A stretch of 64,000 nucleotides of DNA, taken from Lentzea tibetensis (GTDB lineage Bacteria; Actinomycetota; Actinomycetes; Mycobacteriales; Pseudonocardiaceae). Shown in pieces: positions 36,801 to 44,188 of the stretch. The position numbers were made by a program, and so were the translations under genes. Positions within the stretch are counted from its first letter, which is position 1. Each line of letters begins with the position of its first letter. The stretch is from NCBI RefSeq assembly GCF_007845675.1, contig NZ_VOBR01000001.1, positions 62,001 through 126,000 on the forward strand, in the 5' to 3' direction. The notes beneath the pieces were generated by a model. The model was given only the letters and a program-made list of their open reading frames with translations. It was not told the DNA's origin and did no database searches.

Positions 36801-38151
36801 GTCGCACGCGGTCGACTGTCAAGACGAGTGGGTCAGGGACCTGATCGACAACCTCGTCGCGTACCTGCTCAACGCCGGCGACTTCGGCGGTGCCCGCGAC
36901 CTCGCCGCGCAAGCCGTGACGTCGTGGACGGAAAAACTGGGTGCCGACTCGACGGACACGCTCGACATGTCGCGGCGGCTCGCGGTGGCGATGCGCAGGC
37001 TCGGTGATGTCGGCTCCGCGATTCGGCTCAACGAGAAAACCCGGCAGCTGCTCGTCGAAAAGGTCGGTGAACAGCACGAGAGCATGCTGGAGATGCTCGA
37101 CGCCGTCGCAGGTGACCGCCGTTCCGAGGGCCGGTTCCGCGAGGAGCTGGAGCTCCAGCAGACGGTGTACGACCGGTCTCGGCAGGTGTACGGCGATGAC
37201 GACCCGACCACGCTGCGGTACGCCCACAACCTCGCGGGCTGTCTGCGTCTCATGGGCGACTTCGCCAGGGCGCGAGAGGTGGACGAGGACAACCTGGAAC
37301 GCCGCACCGCGGTTCTGGGTGCCGATCACTCGCTGACCCTCGGCTCGCGCAACGGCCTGTGCATGGACCTCCGCGAGTGCGGCTTCTACGTCGAGGCCGC
37401 CCGCGACCAGGAACAGGCGCTCGAGTACCAGTTGGAGGTACTGGGCCCCGACCACCCGCGCGTCATCGGCGCGACTCGCAACCTGTCCGTCGCGCTGCGC
37501 AAGGCGGGCCAGCACGTCCGGGCGAAGGAGCTCGCCGAGGAGTGCCTGAAGCGGTACCGGCGCAGGCACGGTGACAACCACGTCGACACGGTGACCGCGC
37601 TCATGAACCTCTCGACGGACCTGCGTCACCTCGGCGATCTCGACCAGTCGCTCGAACTGGCGCAGCGCAGTCACGACCAGTTCAAGGAGATTCGCGGCGC
37701 ACGCCACCCGTACACGCTCATCGCCGGGCTGAACCTGGCTGTGATCCACCGCCTGCGCGGTGATCTCCAGCGCGCGCTGGAGATCGACAGGGCGGCGTAC
37801 GAGGACTTGCTCAACGTCTTCGACGCCGACCACCCGTCGGCTCTGGTCGCCGCGACCAACCTGGCCAGCGACCTCGCCGCGCTGGGCGACGTGGAGCGGG
37901 CCAAGGCCATGGACGAGGACACCATGGCTCGGTGCCGGCGGGTGCTCGGCCCCGAGCACCCGTCGACGCTGGCGGTAGCTCTCAACCTCGCGATCGACAT
38001 GGACACGCTCGGCGACCACACCGGCGCGTCAACACTGCACCGGCAGACCGTCGCGAGCTTCCGCAAGGTACTGGGCGACGACCACCCCGCGACCATCGCG
38101 GCAGCGCAGTACACCAGGGCGAACTGCGACACGGACACCATGCAGCTGTAA
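33805..38151 (+). CDS. vWA-like (SAV_2336 N-terminal), NB-ARC and TPR fusion protein, FxsT-like
   Basis: 1448 aa from ATG 33805. After a disordered N-terminus, residues about 185-345 form a vWA-like SAV_2336 N-terminal domain (RRFDIALVVDTAVAGDL); the metal site is degenerate (DTAVA from D190 instead of DxSxS). A helical region and a Pro-rich linker follow. An NB-ARC/STAND NTPase begins at about 630 with Walker A GMGGVGKSQT (665-674) and LLVFDNADSP. From about 930 the protein is a long array of 42-residue-type TPRs with repeated GxDHPxTL-like phrases. This layout matches the TPR component named in FxSxx-COOH systems. It supplies the vWA partner of the MoxR-VMAP trio and adds a STAND sensor in the same chain. 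Confidence 0.9.
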   Translation: MTGPRDRLPVPEVVLQHLDIADSGVERLTTRGLSYREVRDSLFLAARIHGRDGEPGQPHAPTGSGPPEDVPVPEDRSRPEASPAPEPSGAGGPSFGGFQQWTPGPQTMVAGGVDGGRGDRAGSAWPTMPAMPEHRAISRELRPLSRPHPSPWERLVDEETTAIRAAQDGLWVPEWKAAPSRRFDIALVVDTAVAGDLWEHTTREFRTMLERQGAFRDVRTYLLDTSSPELSELPLHSRGGAAHDCGYLVEPAGTRIVLVLTDTIGKAWHSGAVGSVLHAWAQRMPVAIVQTLAQRLWPWGGIVTRRMRLHSPAPGVPNKQLRVEGLRHRGVIPVPVLSLSAEWMSGWARLIAAPGAQQVETTATLVSAHPESPQLDDDDETLTAEERVLRFRTYASVDGFHLAGLLAATPLTPPLMNLVQRVLLPGSDLSVLAEVMLGGLMHRVPPTAPAASAVTYEFHDGVREELLGTCRRTDTARVARVLDDHAGSDIAALRDLRATLDDPNHIQEPDLSPENRPYLEVQAAVLRALAGPYSQSAARVRAELGLTVVPESLPPNEVSAPRDDGPVRREPSGGMYVTAIDSQPSTARRAGEPPQAESPQGDGQVSASSTHTAHDRRPTTAQPQIWGSVPLRNPDFVGRAELLEKLRDRLSEQGTTAVLPEALHGMGGVGKSQTVVEYIHRHANEYDLVWWIPAEQSAQITASFVELAKRLGVATAGSADTAVPAVLEALRMYDSGKQWLLVFDNADSPQDVQQFFPAGSGHIVVTSRNSEWHGFARSVQVDLFTRAESIELLHRRGGDIDDVEADALAEALGDLPLAVEQAAAWRATTGMQVAEYLELLEQNRTELLKHGGSEDGQMPVVAAVWNVPLERLRDRHLDALQLLQVCAFFGPEPISQQLFRGVRNAPVPDDLRAALRDPIKLGRAVRQISRYSLAKLDHRNNSLQLHRLVQTVLKNSLSEEEQDTMRHAVHVLLVNGDPGDPDNAKNWSRYGELLPHALVSHAVDCQDEWVRDLIDNLVAYLLNAGDFGGARDLAAQAVTSWTEKLGADSTDTLDMSRRLAVAMRRLGDVGSAIRLNEKTRQLLVEKVGEQHESMLEMLDAVAGDRRSEGRFREELELQQTVYDRSRQVYGDDDPTTLRYAHNLAGCLRLMGDFARAREVDEDNLERRTAVLGADHSLTLGSRNGLCMDLRECGFYVEAARDQEQALEYQLEVLGPDHPRVIGATRNLSVALRKAGQHVRAKELAEECLKRYRRRHGDNHVDTVTALMNLSTDLRHLGDLDQSLELAQRSHDQFKEIRGARHPYTLIAGLNLAVIHRLRGDLQRALEIDRAAYEDLLNVFDADHPSALVAATNLASDLAALGDVERAKAMDEDTMARCRRVLGPEHPSTLAVALNLAIDMDTLGDHTGASTLHRQTVASFRKVLGDDHPATIAAAQYTRANCDTDTMQL

Positions 38152-38189
38152 CCGGCTGTCAGCCGGCGGCCTGGTCGAGCCAGGCCGCC
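38152..38189. terminator. Hairpins between convergent operons
   Basis: Right after the TAA of the TPR gene there is CCGGCT-GTC-AGCCGG (38152-38166), followed by a perfect 10-bp stem GGCGGCCTGG-TCGAG-CCAGGCCGCC (38165-38189) that also encodes the end of the convergent hydroxylase gene. No U-tract is present, as is usual in high-GC actinobacteria. A bidirectional terminator is likely. Confidence 0.55.
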
Positions 38190-39910
38190 AGCTGACCCGG
38201 ATCCGGAGCTCGTCCAGTGCTCGCGGCCACGGACCGGCGGACCGCGCGCACCACCTCGGGCAGCCGTCGCAACGCGGTGGAGTCCAGCGCCAGTGCGAGT
38301 CCGGACCACGCGGTGACGTCCTCTGGCGCCACGTCCAGCCGGGTGGTGAAGCACTCCGCCGCACGGTCCATGTCGCCGCTCAGGAAGGCGGCTTCCGCGT
38401 CGTCCACCACGCCCAGCGCGGCGAACCGCTCAGGGTCGACCACCCTCGCCTTGATCAGCGTCGCGAGAGTCGTCCGGCCGGTCTCCGGTGATGTGGCGAC
38501 GAGATCCGCGCGGCACAGGCGGCTCGGGCCGCGCTTCTCGATCCACGCATCGGTCAACGCGGCCACCACGTCCTCATCCGGTCGCACGTGGCGCAGCCGC
38601 CACACCCCGCGGTGGGCCGCGATGATCCACTCGATCGCCTCGGTCACCTCTCCCGGTACACCGAGCAGCGGGCACGCGGCCAGCCGCACCGAGACGGCGG
38701 CGACGAACGTCCTGCCCAGATCCGTCAGCTCCGGTGCACCGCTCAGCGTGCGCACGACCTGAGCGACCTGGTGGCGGCGGTACGCGAAGTTGAAGTGGGC
38801 CCTGCGAACCAGTGACGCGGGCACCAGGTCGCGTTGCAGGTACCAGAACTCCACGACGCTGCAGAACGCGTAGAGGCCGTGCAGCAGGCCCGTCACCGGC
38901 CTCGGGTGGTCCAGCCACGGCGCGTAGAACCGGCAGACGTCGTCGTCCTCGCACAGCACCACCAGATCGAGCAGTGCATTCACCTTCGAGTGCTGGATCT
39001 CGTGCACCAGCGCCTCGGCGAACTCGAGCGCCGAACGCTTGGGCGACATCGCTATGCAGCCGAACGCCGCGGTGGACGACGCGGCGAACACCTGCTGTTC
39101 GACGCTCAACGGGACCACCGCGGCAAGGCAGGCCGACAACTCGTCCGCGCATTCGGGGTGACAGGCCGTCAACAGATCCCACGCCTCGTCCATGAGTTTG
39201 CGCCATTCAGCGCTCTCCTGGTCAGAAAGTGGCCCGGCTGGGAGCGGCGCAGTGAACTCGCGATACGGATCCAAGTCGTCGAAAACCAGTTCCACGATCC
39301 GGCCGCGAGCCGCGGCGCGGTGCCTTTTCACCGGTTCCAGCGGCGGAGACGTGGTTCTTCCCAGCACGGTCAGCGTCAAGCCGTGCCGCGTATTGCGCAG
39401 AATCGCGTGGCCGACCGGAAAGCTCGTGGCAATCCGGAACGCACCGACGGACGGCAGCATCACCGCTCCGTGCACGACCGGCACGACGATCTCGAACAAC
39501 AGGCCACTTCGGACGGCCGCCGCTGCCGCGACCAGGTGGAACACTCCCACCTCGGACCACAATGGCGTCGTGTCCAGCGCCATTCCCAGCACCTGTCGCA
39601 GCGCACGGCTGAGCCACACGCCCACCATCGGGTACATCAGCACGTCTTCGACGACCTCGGGCGATGTCCGTTCCGCTTCGGCGAGCAGGTCCCACGCGCT
39701 TTCCACCTCGGCGAACGGGCCCTGCTGGTCCACCGTTGCCGCAGCCTCCTCCGCGAACGTCCTCAGCCGCAGCTTCCGGAGGCTGTACTGCCCGTTGCGC
39801 AACACGGTGATGCCCTCACGGGACACCGAGCCGTCGCAGATCTGGTCGAACACGAAACGCGGCAGGTGGTGCGTTGTCACCCCGGCCGGGTTCGCATCGC
39901 CTCTAGTCAC
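38159..39910 (-). CDS. HExxH-type putative peptide beta-hydroxylase
   Basis: 583 aa, start GTG 39910 with AGGGG four bases upstream; it overlaps the end of the precursor gene by 8 bp. The metal motif is ALVHEIQHSKVNALLDL (H303, E304, H307), followed by the family's FYAPWLDHPRPVTGLLHGLYAF. This is the mod_HExxH family that accompanies FxsB radical SAM enzymes and FxSxx-COOH peptides; fused rSAM/alphaKG-HExxH enzymes have been shown to beta-hydroxylate cyclophane peptides. The protein is full length and has the key residues, so activity is plausible. There is no radical SAM gene in the window. Its own precursor is probably the small gene overlapping upstream. The last 150 residues are a helical, TPR-like tail. 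Confidence 0.88.
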   Translation of the reverse strand: MTRGDANPAGVTTHHLPRFVFDQICDGSVSREGITVLRNGQYSLRKLRLRTFAEEAAATVDQQGPFAEVESAWDLLAEAERTSPEVVEDVLMYPMVGVWLSRALRQVLGMALDTTPLWSEVGVFHLVAAAAAVRSGLLFEIVVPVVHGAVMLPSVGAFRIATSFPVGHAILRNTRHGLTLTVLGRTTSPPLEPVKRHRAAARGRIVELVFDDLDPYREFTAPLPAGPLSDQESAEWRKLMDEAWDLLTACHPECADELSACLAAVVPLSVEQQVFAASSTAAFGCIAMSPKRSALEFAEALVHEIQHSKVNALLDLVVLCEDDDVCRFYAPWLDHPRPVTGLLHGLYAFCSVVEFWYLQRDLVPASLVRRAHFNFAYRRHQVAQVVRTLSGAPELTDLGRTFVAAVSVRLAACPLLGVPGEVTEAIEWIIAAHRGVWRLRHVRPDEDVVAALTDAWIEKRGPSRLCRADLVATSPETGRTTLATLIKARVVDPERFAALGVVDDAEAAFLSGDMDRAAECFTTRLDVAPEDVTAWSGLALALDSTALRRLPEVVRAVRRSVAASTGRAPDPGQLAAWLDQAAG

Positions 39911-40115
39911 GCTGCCCCTGAATGGAATCGCCGAACCTGCCGAGCCTCGCCTCGGCGATGGTCGACCGAATCGCCTTGTCCAGCAACGGAGTGCGCAGCG
40001 TTCGGAGATCGGACAAGTACACCTGAGTGAGATCAGGCAACTTCGACGAGAGATTGGCTGGTGAGTCCGTTGCTGTCACGTCGACTGCCTCCCCACACTC
40101 GCCCGCTGTTTCCAT
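39903..40115 (-). CDS. FxSxx-like RiPP precursor peptide candidate
   Basis: 70 codons from ATG 40115, ending RFGDSIQGQRD. The middle KLPDLTQVYLSDLRTLRTP and a following amphipathic helix (LLDKAIRSTIAEARL) match the leader layout of FxSxx-COOH precursors. The tail has F-G-D-S instead of the exact F-x-S-x-x at the end, so it is a variant. The stop TAG lies inside GTGACTAG, which includes the hydroxylase start, so precursor and enzyme are translationally coupled. The start is uncertain: an in-frame ATG at 40244, 2 bp after the sortase stop, would add 43 residues with atypical codon use. No strong ribosome-binding site precedes 40115. Confidence 0.7.
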   Translation of the reverse strand: METAGECGEAVDVTATDSPANLSSKLPDLTQVYLSDLRTLRTPLLDKAIRSTIAEARLGRFGDSIQGQRD

Positions 40116-40246
40116 GATGCACGACCACACGGGGGTCCGGGAGCGTCCAGGCGGATATCCCAGAAGGGCCAAGAGGTCTACCGCGGTCACCGGCTGTATC
40201 AGTTTTCCGCGCAATTGCCGTACCGGGGAGGCACCTGGCCGCATCG

Positions 40247-40774
40247 TCAACTCTTGAGGACGGCCTCGACGATCACGTTCTGGCGGTAGCTGCCCGCCGC
40301 CTGGTCGAACTCGCCGCCACACGTCACCAGGCGCAGCTCGGACACCGGGGTCGGCGAGTACACGAGGTCGGTCGGGAACGCGGTCTTCTCGACGGCGTAG
40401 GTCTTGCCGACCACGAACGTCAGGTGGCTGCCGTCCTTGCGGTCCACGAAGACCTCGTCGCCGGCCTTGAGCTCGGGCAGGCGGTAGAAGACGCCGGGGC
40501 CGGTGCGCGAGTCGACGTGGCCCGCGATGAGCGCTGGGCCCGCGTCGCCCGGTGCGACGCCGGCGGAGTACCAGCCCGCGACGGACGCCTTCGTCGGTGG
40601 CACGAGTGCGCCCGCCTTGTCGACGGACAGGCCTTCCAGCGAGCTGGTGACGCCGATGGACGGGATGCGCACGGTCACCGGGGCTGCTGCGTGAGGGGCG
40701 GCGGCGTGGGGTTTCACGGCGTAGGCGAGTGCGACGACCACGGCCGCGCCCAGCACGAGCTTGACCTTGTTCAT
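40247..40774 (-). CDS. Class F-type sortase
   Basis: 175 aa: an N-terminal membrane anchor (residues 5-20), an Ala/Pro/His linker and a compact sortase domain. The catalytic residues are H86 (LIAGHVDS), C152 (RLVTCGGEFD) and R164 (SYRQNVIVEA), in the order and spacing typical of actinobacterial class F enzymes. It lies 7 bp downstream of a DUF4397 surface protein with a sorting-signal-like C-terminus, probably its substrate. It would attach that protein to peptidoglycan outside the membrane. Confidence 0.9.
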   Translation of the reverse strand: MNKVKLVLGAAVVVALAYAVKPHAAAPHAAAPVTVRIPSIGVTSSLEGLSVDKAGALVPPTKASVAGWYSAGVAPGDAGPALIAGHVDSRTGPGVFYRLPELKAGDEVFVDRKDGSHLTFVVGKTYAVEKTAFPTDLVYSPTPVSELRLVTCGGEFDQAAGSYRQNVIVEAVLKS

Positions 40775-40781
40775 GCGAAGG

Positions 40782-41588
40782 TCATCCGAACCGGAACAGC
40801 TGCCTGCGGAACAGGAACAGGCCCGAGAACACCAGCAGGCAGCTCAGGCCGAGCAGGCGCCAGTCGAGGCCGGGGCCGCCCGGTGCCATGCCGCCGAACC
40901 CCGTTTCCTGGCCGCCGCCCGGCACGACCTCGGCGCCCTTCGCGTCAGCGCGCAGCGAAGCGGCCGGTTTGCCCGAGCGTTCCACGACCAGGAGCGTGTA
41001 GACGGCGCCCGGTTCGATCGTCGCGTCCAGGTTGATCGGGTCCGCGCCGCGCGGTAGGACCTGCATCCTGGCGGTTCCGGCGGCCAAGGCGACGTAGGCG
41101 GTGGACGAGCCGTAGGTGGCGTGGCGGACGACGGCCGTGCCGCTGCGGACCACGTCGAGCTCGGCGGCCACCGGGGCGGCGTTGATCACGCGCAGGCGGG
41201 CGAGGCCCGCCGGCGGGAGGCTGATGTCGTCGTCCAGGACTTTGCCGGACTTGGCGAGGTCCGCGATCGTGTACGCCTTGCCGTCGGCCGCGTTGAGGGT
41301 GGCCGAGCTCAGCGGGGCCGAGTTCGGGTCCGCGCCGGACGGGCGCATCACGACCGCATAAGTGCCGGGGTCGACGCGGCGGTAGTCGAGCAGGGAGCCG
41401 TAGTCGACGTTCGTGATCCGCACCGGGGTGCCGGGGTTGGCGGTCGCGGTGACGGTGATGTCGACCTCCGCCGCCTCCGGCGACAGGTGCCCCAGGCGCA
41501 GGTAGGTGCCGGTGGCGGCGCTCGCGGGCGACGCCGAGAGCGTGAGCAGGAGCAGTACCAGCACGACGCGCACGAGACCTCCCCTCAT
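40782..41588 (-). CDS. DUF4397 surface protein, likely sortase substrate
   Basis: 268 aa from ATG 41588 (MRGGLVRVVLVLLLLTLSAS), which gives a clean Sec signal peptide cleaved near ASAATG; an in-frame ATG at 41630 would add 14 residues before it and has no ribosome-binding site. Two DUF4397 repeats are visible (LRLGHLSPEAAEVDITV; RLRVINAAPVAAELDVV). The C-terminus has QETGFGG, a Gly/Pro stretch, a membrane segment and the basic end RRQLFRFG, the layout of a sortase sorting signal. The next gene, 7 bp away, is the sortase. Confidence 0.85.
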   Translation of the reverse strand: MRGGLVRVVLVLLLLTLSASPASAATGTYLRLGHLSPEAAEVDITVTATANPGTPVRITNVDYGSLLDYRRVDPGTYAVVMRPSGADPNSAPLSSATLNAADGKAYTIADLAKSGKVLDDDISLPPAGLARLRVINAAPVAAELDVVRSGTAVVRHATYGSSTAYVALAAGTARMQVLPRGADPINLDATIEPGAVYTLLVVERSGKPAASLRADAKGAEVVPGGGQETGFGGMAPGGPGLDWRLLGLSCLLVFSGLFLFRRQLFRFG

Positions 41589-41771
41589 CGAACGACCTAA
41601 CGGTACTGCGAAGTGGGGAACAGACATCATTTACGAAAGATTCTCATGTCTATCTTGTGATCTGGACCACGATCTTGTATAACAGAACGCAGAGTTACCG
41701 TTAAGCGGCGCCGCGGCGAATACGCAGAAACCACATTTTCCACCGAAGAGCCATTGCTCGCGGGAGGACAC

Positions 41772-42923
41772 GTGCGTAGCGCAGCTATCTTCGTCCTGCT
41801 CGGATTGGGTGCGTTCGCTGTCGCCACCGGACTGGTGCTGCAGCTCTACTCCTACCCCGCGCTCGCCAAGGTGTCGCACGACATCGACGCGGTCTCGGTG
41901 TCGCAGGGCGACGGCATCACGGCGCTGGTCTACGCGCCGGACGGCGACTCGGTCCTGCCGCAGATCCGGCACAACCTGAGCCTCACCGCCACCTCGCACG
42001 TCGAGGGCGACCTCAGCCAGCCGGAGATCAAGCAGGGCGGCGACATCACCGTCTGGACCAGGTCGACGATCGTCAAGGAAGACACCGAAGGACTGACGCT
42101 CAGCGCCGAGGTCCGCCGGATGTGCGTGAACCGGCACACCGGCGAGTCCGTCGCGCCGTGCCACGGGCAGTACTACGAGACGCAGCAGGGCAAGCGGATG
42201 ACCGCCGAGGGCGACAAGCTCCTGCAGCCCGGACTGAGCTTCGTGTTCCCGTTCAACACCGAACAACGCGATTATCTGTGGTACGACACGGTTCTGGAGA
42301 AGCCGCGCTTCATCCGGTTCGACGGCCAGGAGACCATGAAGGGGCTCGAGGTCTACCGGTTCGTGCAGATCGTGCCGCCCACGCAGGTCGGCCAGTTCGC
42401 GGTGCCGGGCAACATGATCGGACGCTCCGAACCCTCCGTCGACGTGGCCCAGTACTACGAGGTCACCCGCACGCTGTGGGTCGAACCGACCACCGGCGCC
42501 GTCGTCTCGGCGCGCGACGACGCCCGGCAGGAGCTGCGCACGCCCGAGCAGGGCGAGGGTCAGGGCACGGCCGTGTTCGACGGCGTGCTCCAGCTCAACG
42601 ACAAGTCGGTGACGTGGAACGCGGACACGCTCAAGAAGAACCTGCCGATGCTGTCCATGATCACCACACTCCCCGTCGTGCTGTGGATCACCGGTGGCGT
42701 GCTGGTGCTGATCGCCTTGCTGCTGCTCATCTTCCGGCGGTCGCGCGGGTGGGGGGTGGGAACGCTCGTCGGCGTGGTGCTGGCCGTGCTGATCGGGTCC
42801 GGCGTGGCCAGTGGCGTCACCGTCGCGGTCACCACCATGAACAACCCGGACAGCAAGCTGGATCTGCGCACCCCGTCGTCGTCGAGCGGGACGGGTGGTC
42901 ACGTCGACTACGGCGTGAGGTGA
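41772..42923 (+). CDS. DUF3068 (PorA-like) membrane protein
   Basis: 383 aa from GTG 41772, preceded by GGGAGG. The N-terminal membrane segment (AAIFVLLGLGAFAVATGL) is followed by about 280 outside residues with two Cys (RRMCVNRHTGESVAPCHG) and the DUF3068 phrase LSFVFPFNTEQRDYLWYD. Two C-terminal membrane segments (VVLWITGGVLVLIALLLLIF; GVVLAVLIGSGVASG) precede a Ser/Gly tail. Function of the family is unknown; actinobacterial members occur as single-copy envelope proteins. It is divergent from the DUF4397-sortase pair across about 180 bp that should hold both promoters. Confidence 0.85.
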   Translation: MRSAAIFVLLGLGAFAVATGLVLQLYSYPALAKVSHDIDAVSVSQGDGITALVYAPDGDSVLPQIRHNLSLTATSHVEGDLSQPEIKQGGDITVWTRSTIVKEDTEGLTLSAEVRRMCVNRHTGESVAPCHGQYYETQQGKRMTAEGDKLLQPGLSFVFPFNTEQRDYLWYDTVLEKPRFIRFDGQETMKGLEVYRFVQIVPPTQVGQFAVPGNMIGRSEPSVDVAQYYEVTRTLWVEPTTGAVVSARDDARQELRTPEQGEGQGTAVFDGVLQLNDKSVTWNADTLKKNLPMLSMITTLPVVLWITGGVLVLIALLLLIFRRSRGWGVGTLVGVVLAVLIGSGVASGVTVAVTTMNNPDSKLDLRTPSSSSGTGGHVDYGVR

Positions 42924-42954
42924 CACGGCAGGCTCACAGCACAGGACACCGGCC

Positions 42955-43935
42955 TCAGACCGTGACGACGACCTTCGCACGAGCGTGCTCGACCTCGACG
43001 TACCGGATCGCCTCGGCGGTGTCGGACAGCGGGAACGTCCGGTCGACGACCGGCTCCACCTGCCCGGACTCGATGAGCTCGCGCAGCGCCACCAAGGTCT
43101 CCCTGTTCTGCCGCGCCACGAACACCACGACCCGGTCGCGGACGAACTTCGACACCACCTGGCCCTTGATGATCAGTCCCATCGGGCCGAACACGCTGCC
43201 GCCGTTCGACACGCCTCCGCCTGCCAGCAACAGGGTTCCGGACGGCTTCAGCGCGCCGCGCAGCGCGCGCAGCGACCGGTTGCCCACCAGGTCGAACACG
43301 AGGTCGTAGCGACCGAGGGTGAAGTCGTCGCTCGTGTAGTCGACGACGTGGTCGGCACCCAGCGACCGCACCAGGTCCACGTTGCGCGTGCTGCACACAC
43401 CGGTCACCTCGGCGCCGCGCGCCTTGGCGATCTGCACCGCGAACGTGCCCACGCCGCCTGAAGCACCGTTGATCGCGACGTGCTGCCCCGGCGCGACGTC
43501 CTTCAACGCCTGCAAAGCGGTGGCGCCTGCCAGCGGCACCGCGGCCGCCTGCGCGAAGGTCAGGTTGGCGGGCTTGAGCTCGACGCCGTCCTGCGGCACG
43601 CACGCGAACTCCGCGAACGCACCATCGGACTCACCCAGATCGCCGTACACCTCGTCACCCGGCCGGAAGCGCGTCACGGCCGGGCCCACCGCCTCGACGC
43701 GGCCCGCGAAGTCCCTGCCCCTGATGCGGTTCTTGGGCCCGCCGAAGCCGAACTGCTGGGGCGCCACGAGACGCGCCAGGTAGGGGTCGCCGCGCATGAC
43801 GTGCCAGTCGTAGGCGTTGATCCCGGCGGCCAGCACGCGCACCAGCACCTCGCCCGCGGCGGGCACCGGCTGCTCGACCTCCTCGTATCTCAGCACGTCG
43901 GTGGAGCCGTACCTGTACTGGACGATTGCCTTCAT
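42955..43935 (-). CDS. NAD(P)-dependent MDR oxidoreductase (quinone reductase-like)
   Basis: 326 aa from ATG 43935 (MKAIVQYRYGSTDVLRYEEV). It is a medium-chain reductase without the zinc ligands of alcohol dehydrogenases. The N-terminal GroES-like fold has GRDFAGRVEAVG, and the Rossmann motif is INGASGGVGTFAVQIAKARGA. The latter part (ADHVVDYTSDDF; VFDLVGN) matches the RTN4IP1/zeta-crystallin-like group. It should reduce quinones or enones with NAD(P)H; the true substrate is unknown. It is convergent with the DUF3068 gene and divergent from a small membrane gene. Confidence 0.9.
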   Translation of the reverse strand: MKAIVQYRYGSTDVLRYEEVEQPVPAAGEVLVRVLAAGINAYDWHVMRGDPYLARLVAPQQFGFGGPKNRIRGRDFAGRVEAVGPAVTRFRPGDEVYGDLGESDGAFAEFACVPQDGVELKPANLTFAQAAAVPLAGATALQALKDVAPGQHVAINGASGGVGTFAVQIAKARGAEVTGVCSTRNVDLVRSLGADHVVDYTSDDFTLGRYDLVFDLVGNRSLRALRGALKPSGTLLLAGGGVSNGGSVFGPMGLIIKGQVVSKFVRDRVVVFVARQNRETLVALRELIESGQVEPVVDRTFPLSDTAEAIRYVEVEHARAKVVVTV

Positions 43936-44002
43936 GCGGCGAACGTAGGCATCGACCCACCGGGCGGACATCAGGGATGACCCCGGACTTAGGCTGAGGC
44001 CC

Positions 44003-44188
44003 ATGACACGAGGACTCGCGATCGGGCTCGGCGTTCTGCTGGTTCTGCTGGGTGCGTTGTGGACCGGTCAGGGACTCGGCTACATCGAGGGCAGCTTCAT
44101 GACCGGCCAGAAGCTGTGGACCGCCATCGGCCTGCTGTGCGTCGGCGGCGGGCTGACGCTGGTGGTCACGCGCCTGCGGAAGCGCTGA
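44003..44188 (+). CDS. Small two-helix membrane protein
   Basis: 61 aa: helix 1 is LAIGLGVLLVLLGALWTGQGL, followed by a short loop GYIEGSFMTGQKLW, helix 2 (AIGLLCVGGGLTLVV) and the basic end TRLRKR. Small proteins with the phrase GSFMTGQ..W between two helices are common in actinobacteria but have no assigned function. The tail overlaps the convergent TolB-like gene by 23 bp. Confidence 0.7.
   Translation: MTRGLAIGLGVLLVLLGALWTGQGLGYIEGSFMTGQKLWTAIGLLCVGGGLTLVVTRLRKR

Noticed and set aside
38159-40322. Radical SAM maturase for the RiPP-like unit
   Set aside because: Looked for CxxxCxxC and SPASM-like Cys clusters in this region and in the whole window; none fits, so the system is described as lacking it here.
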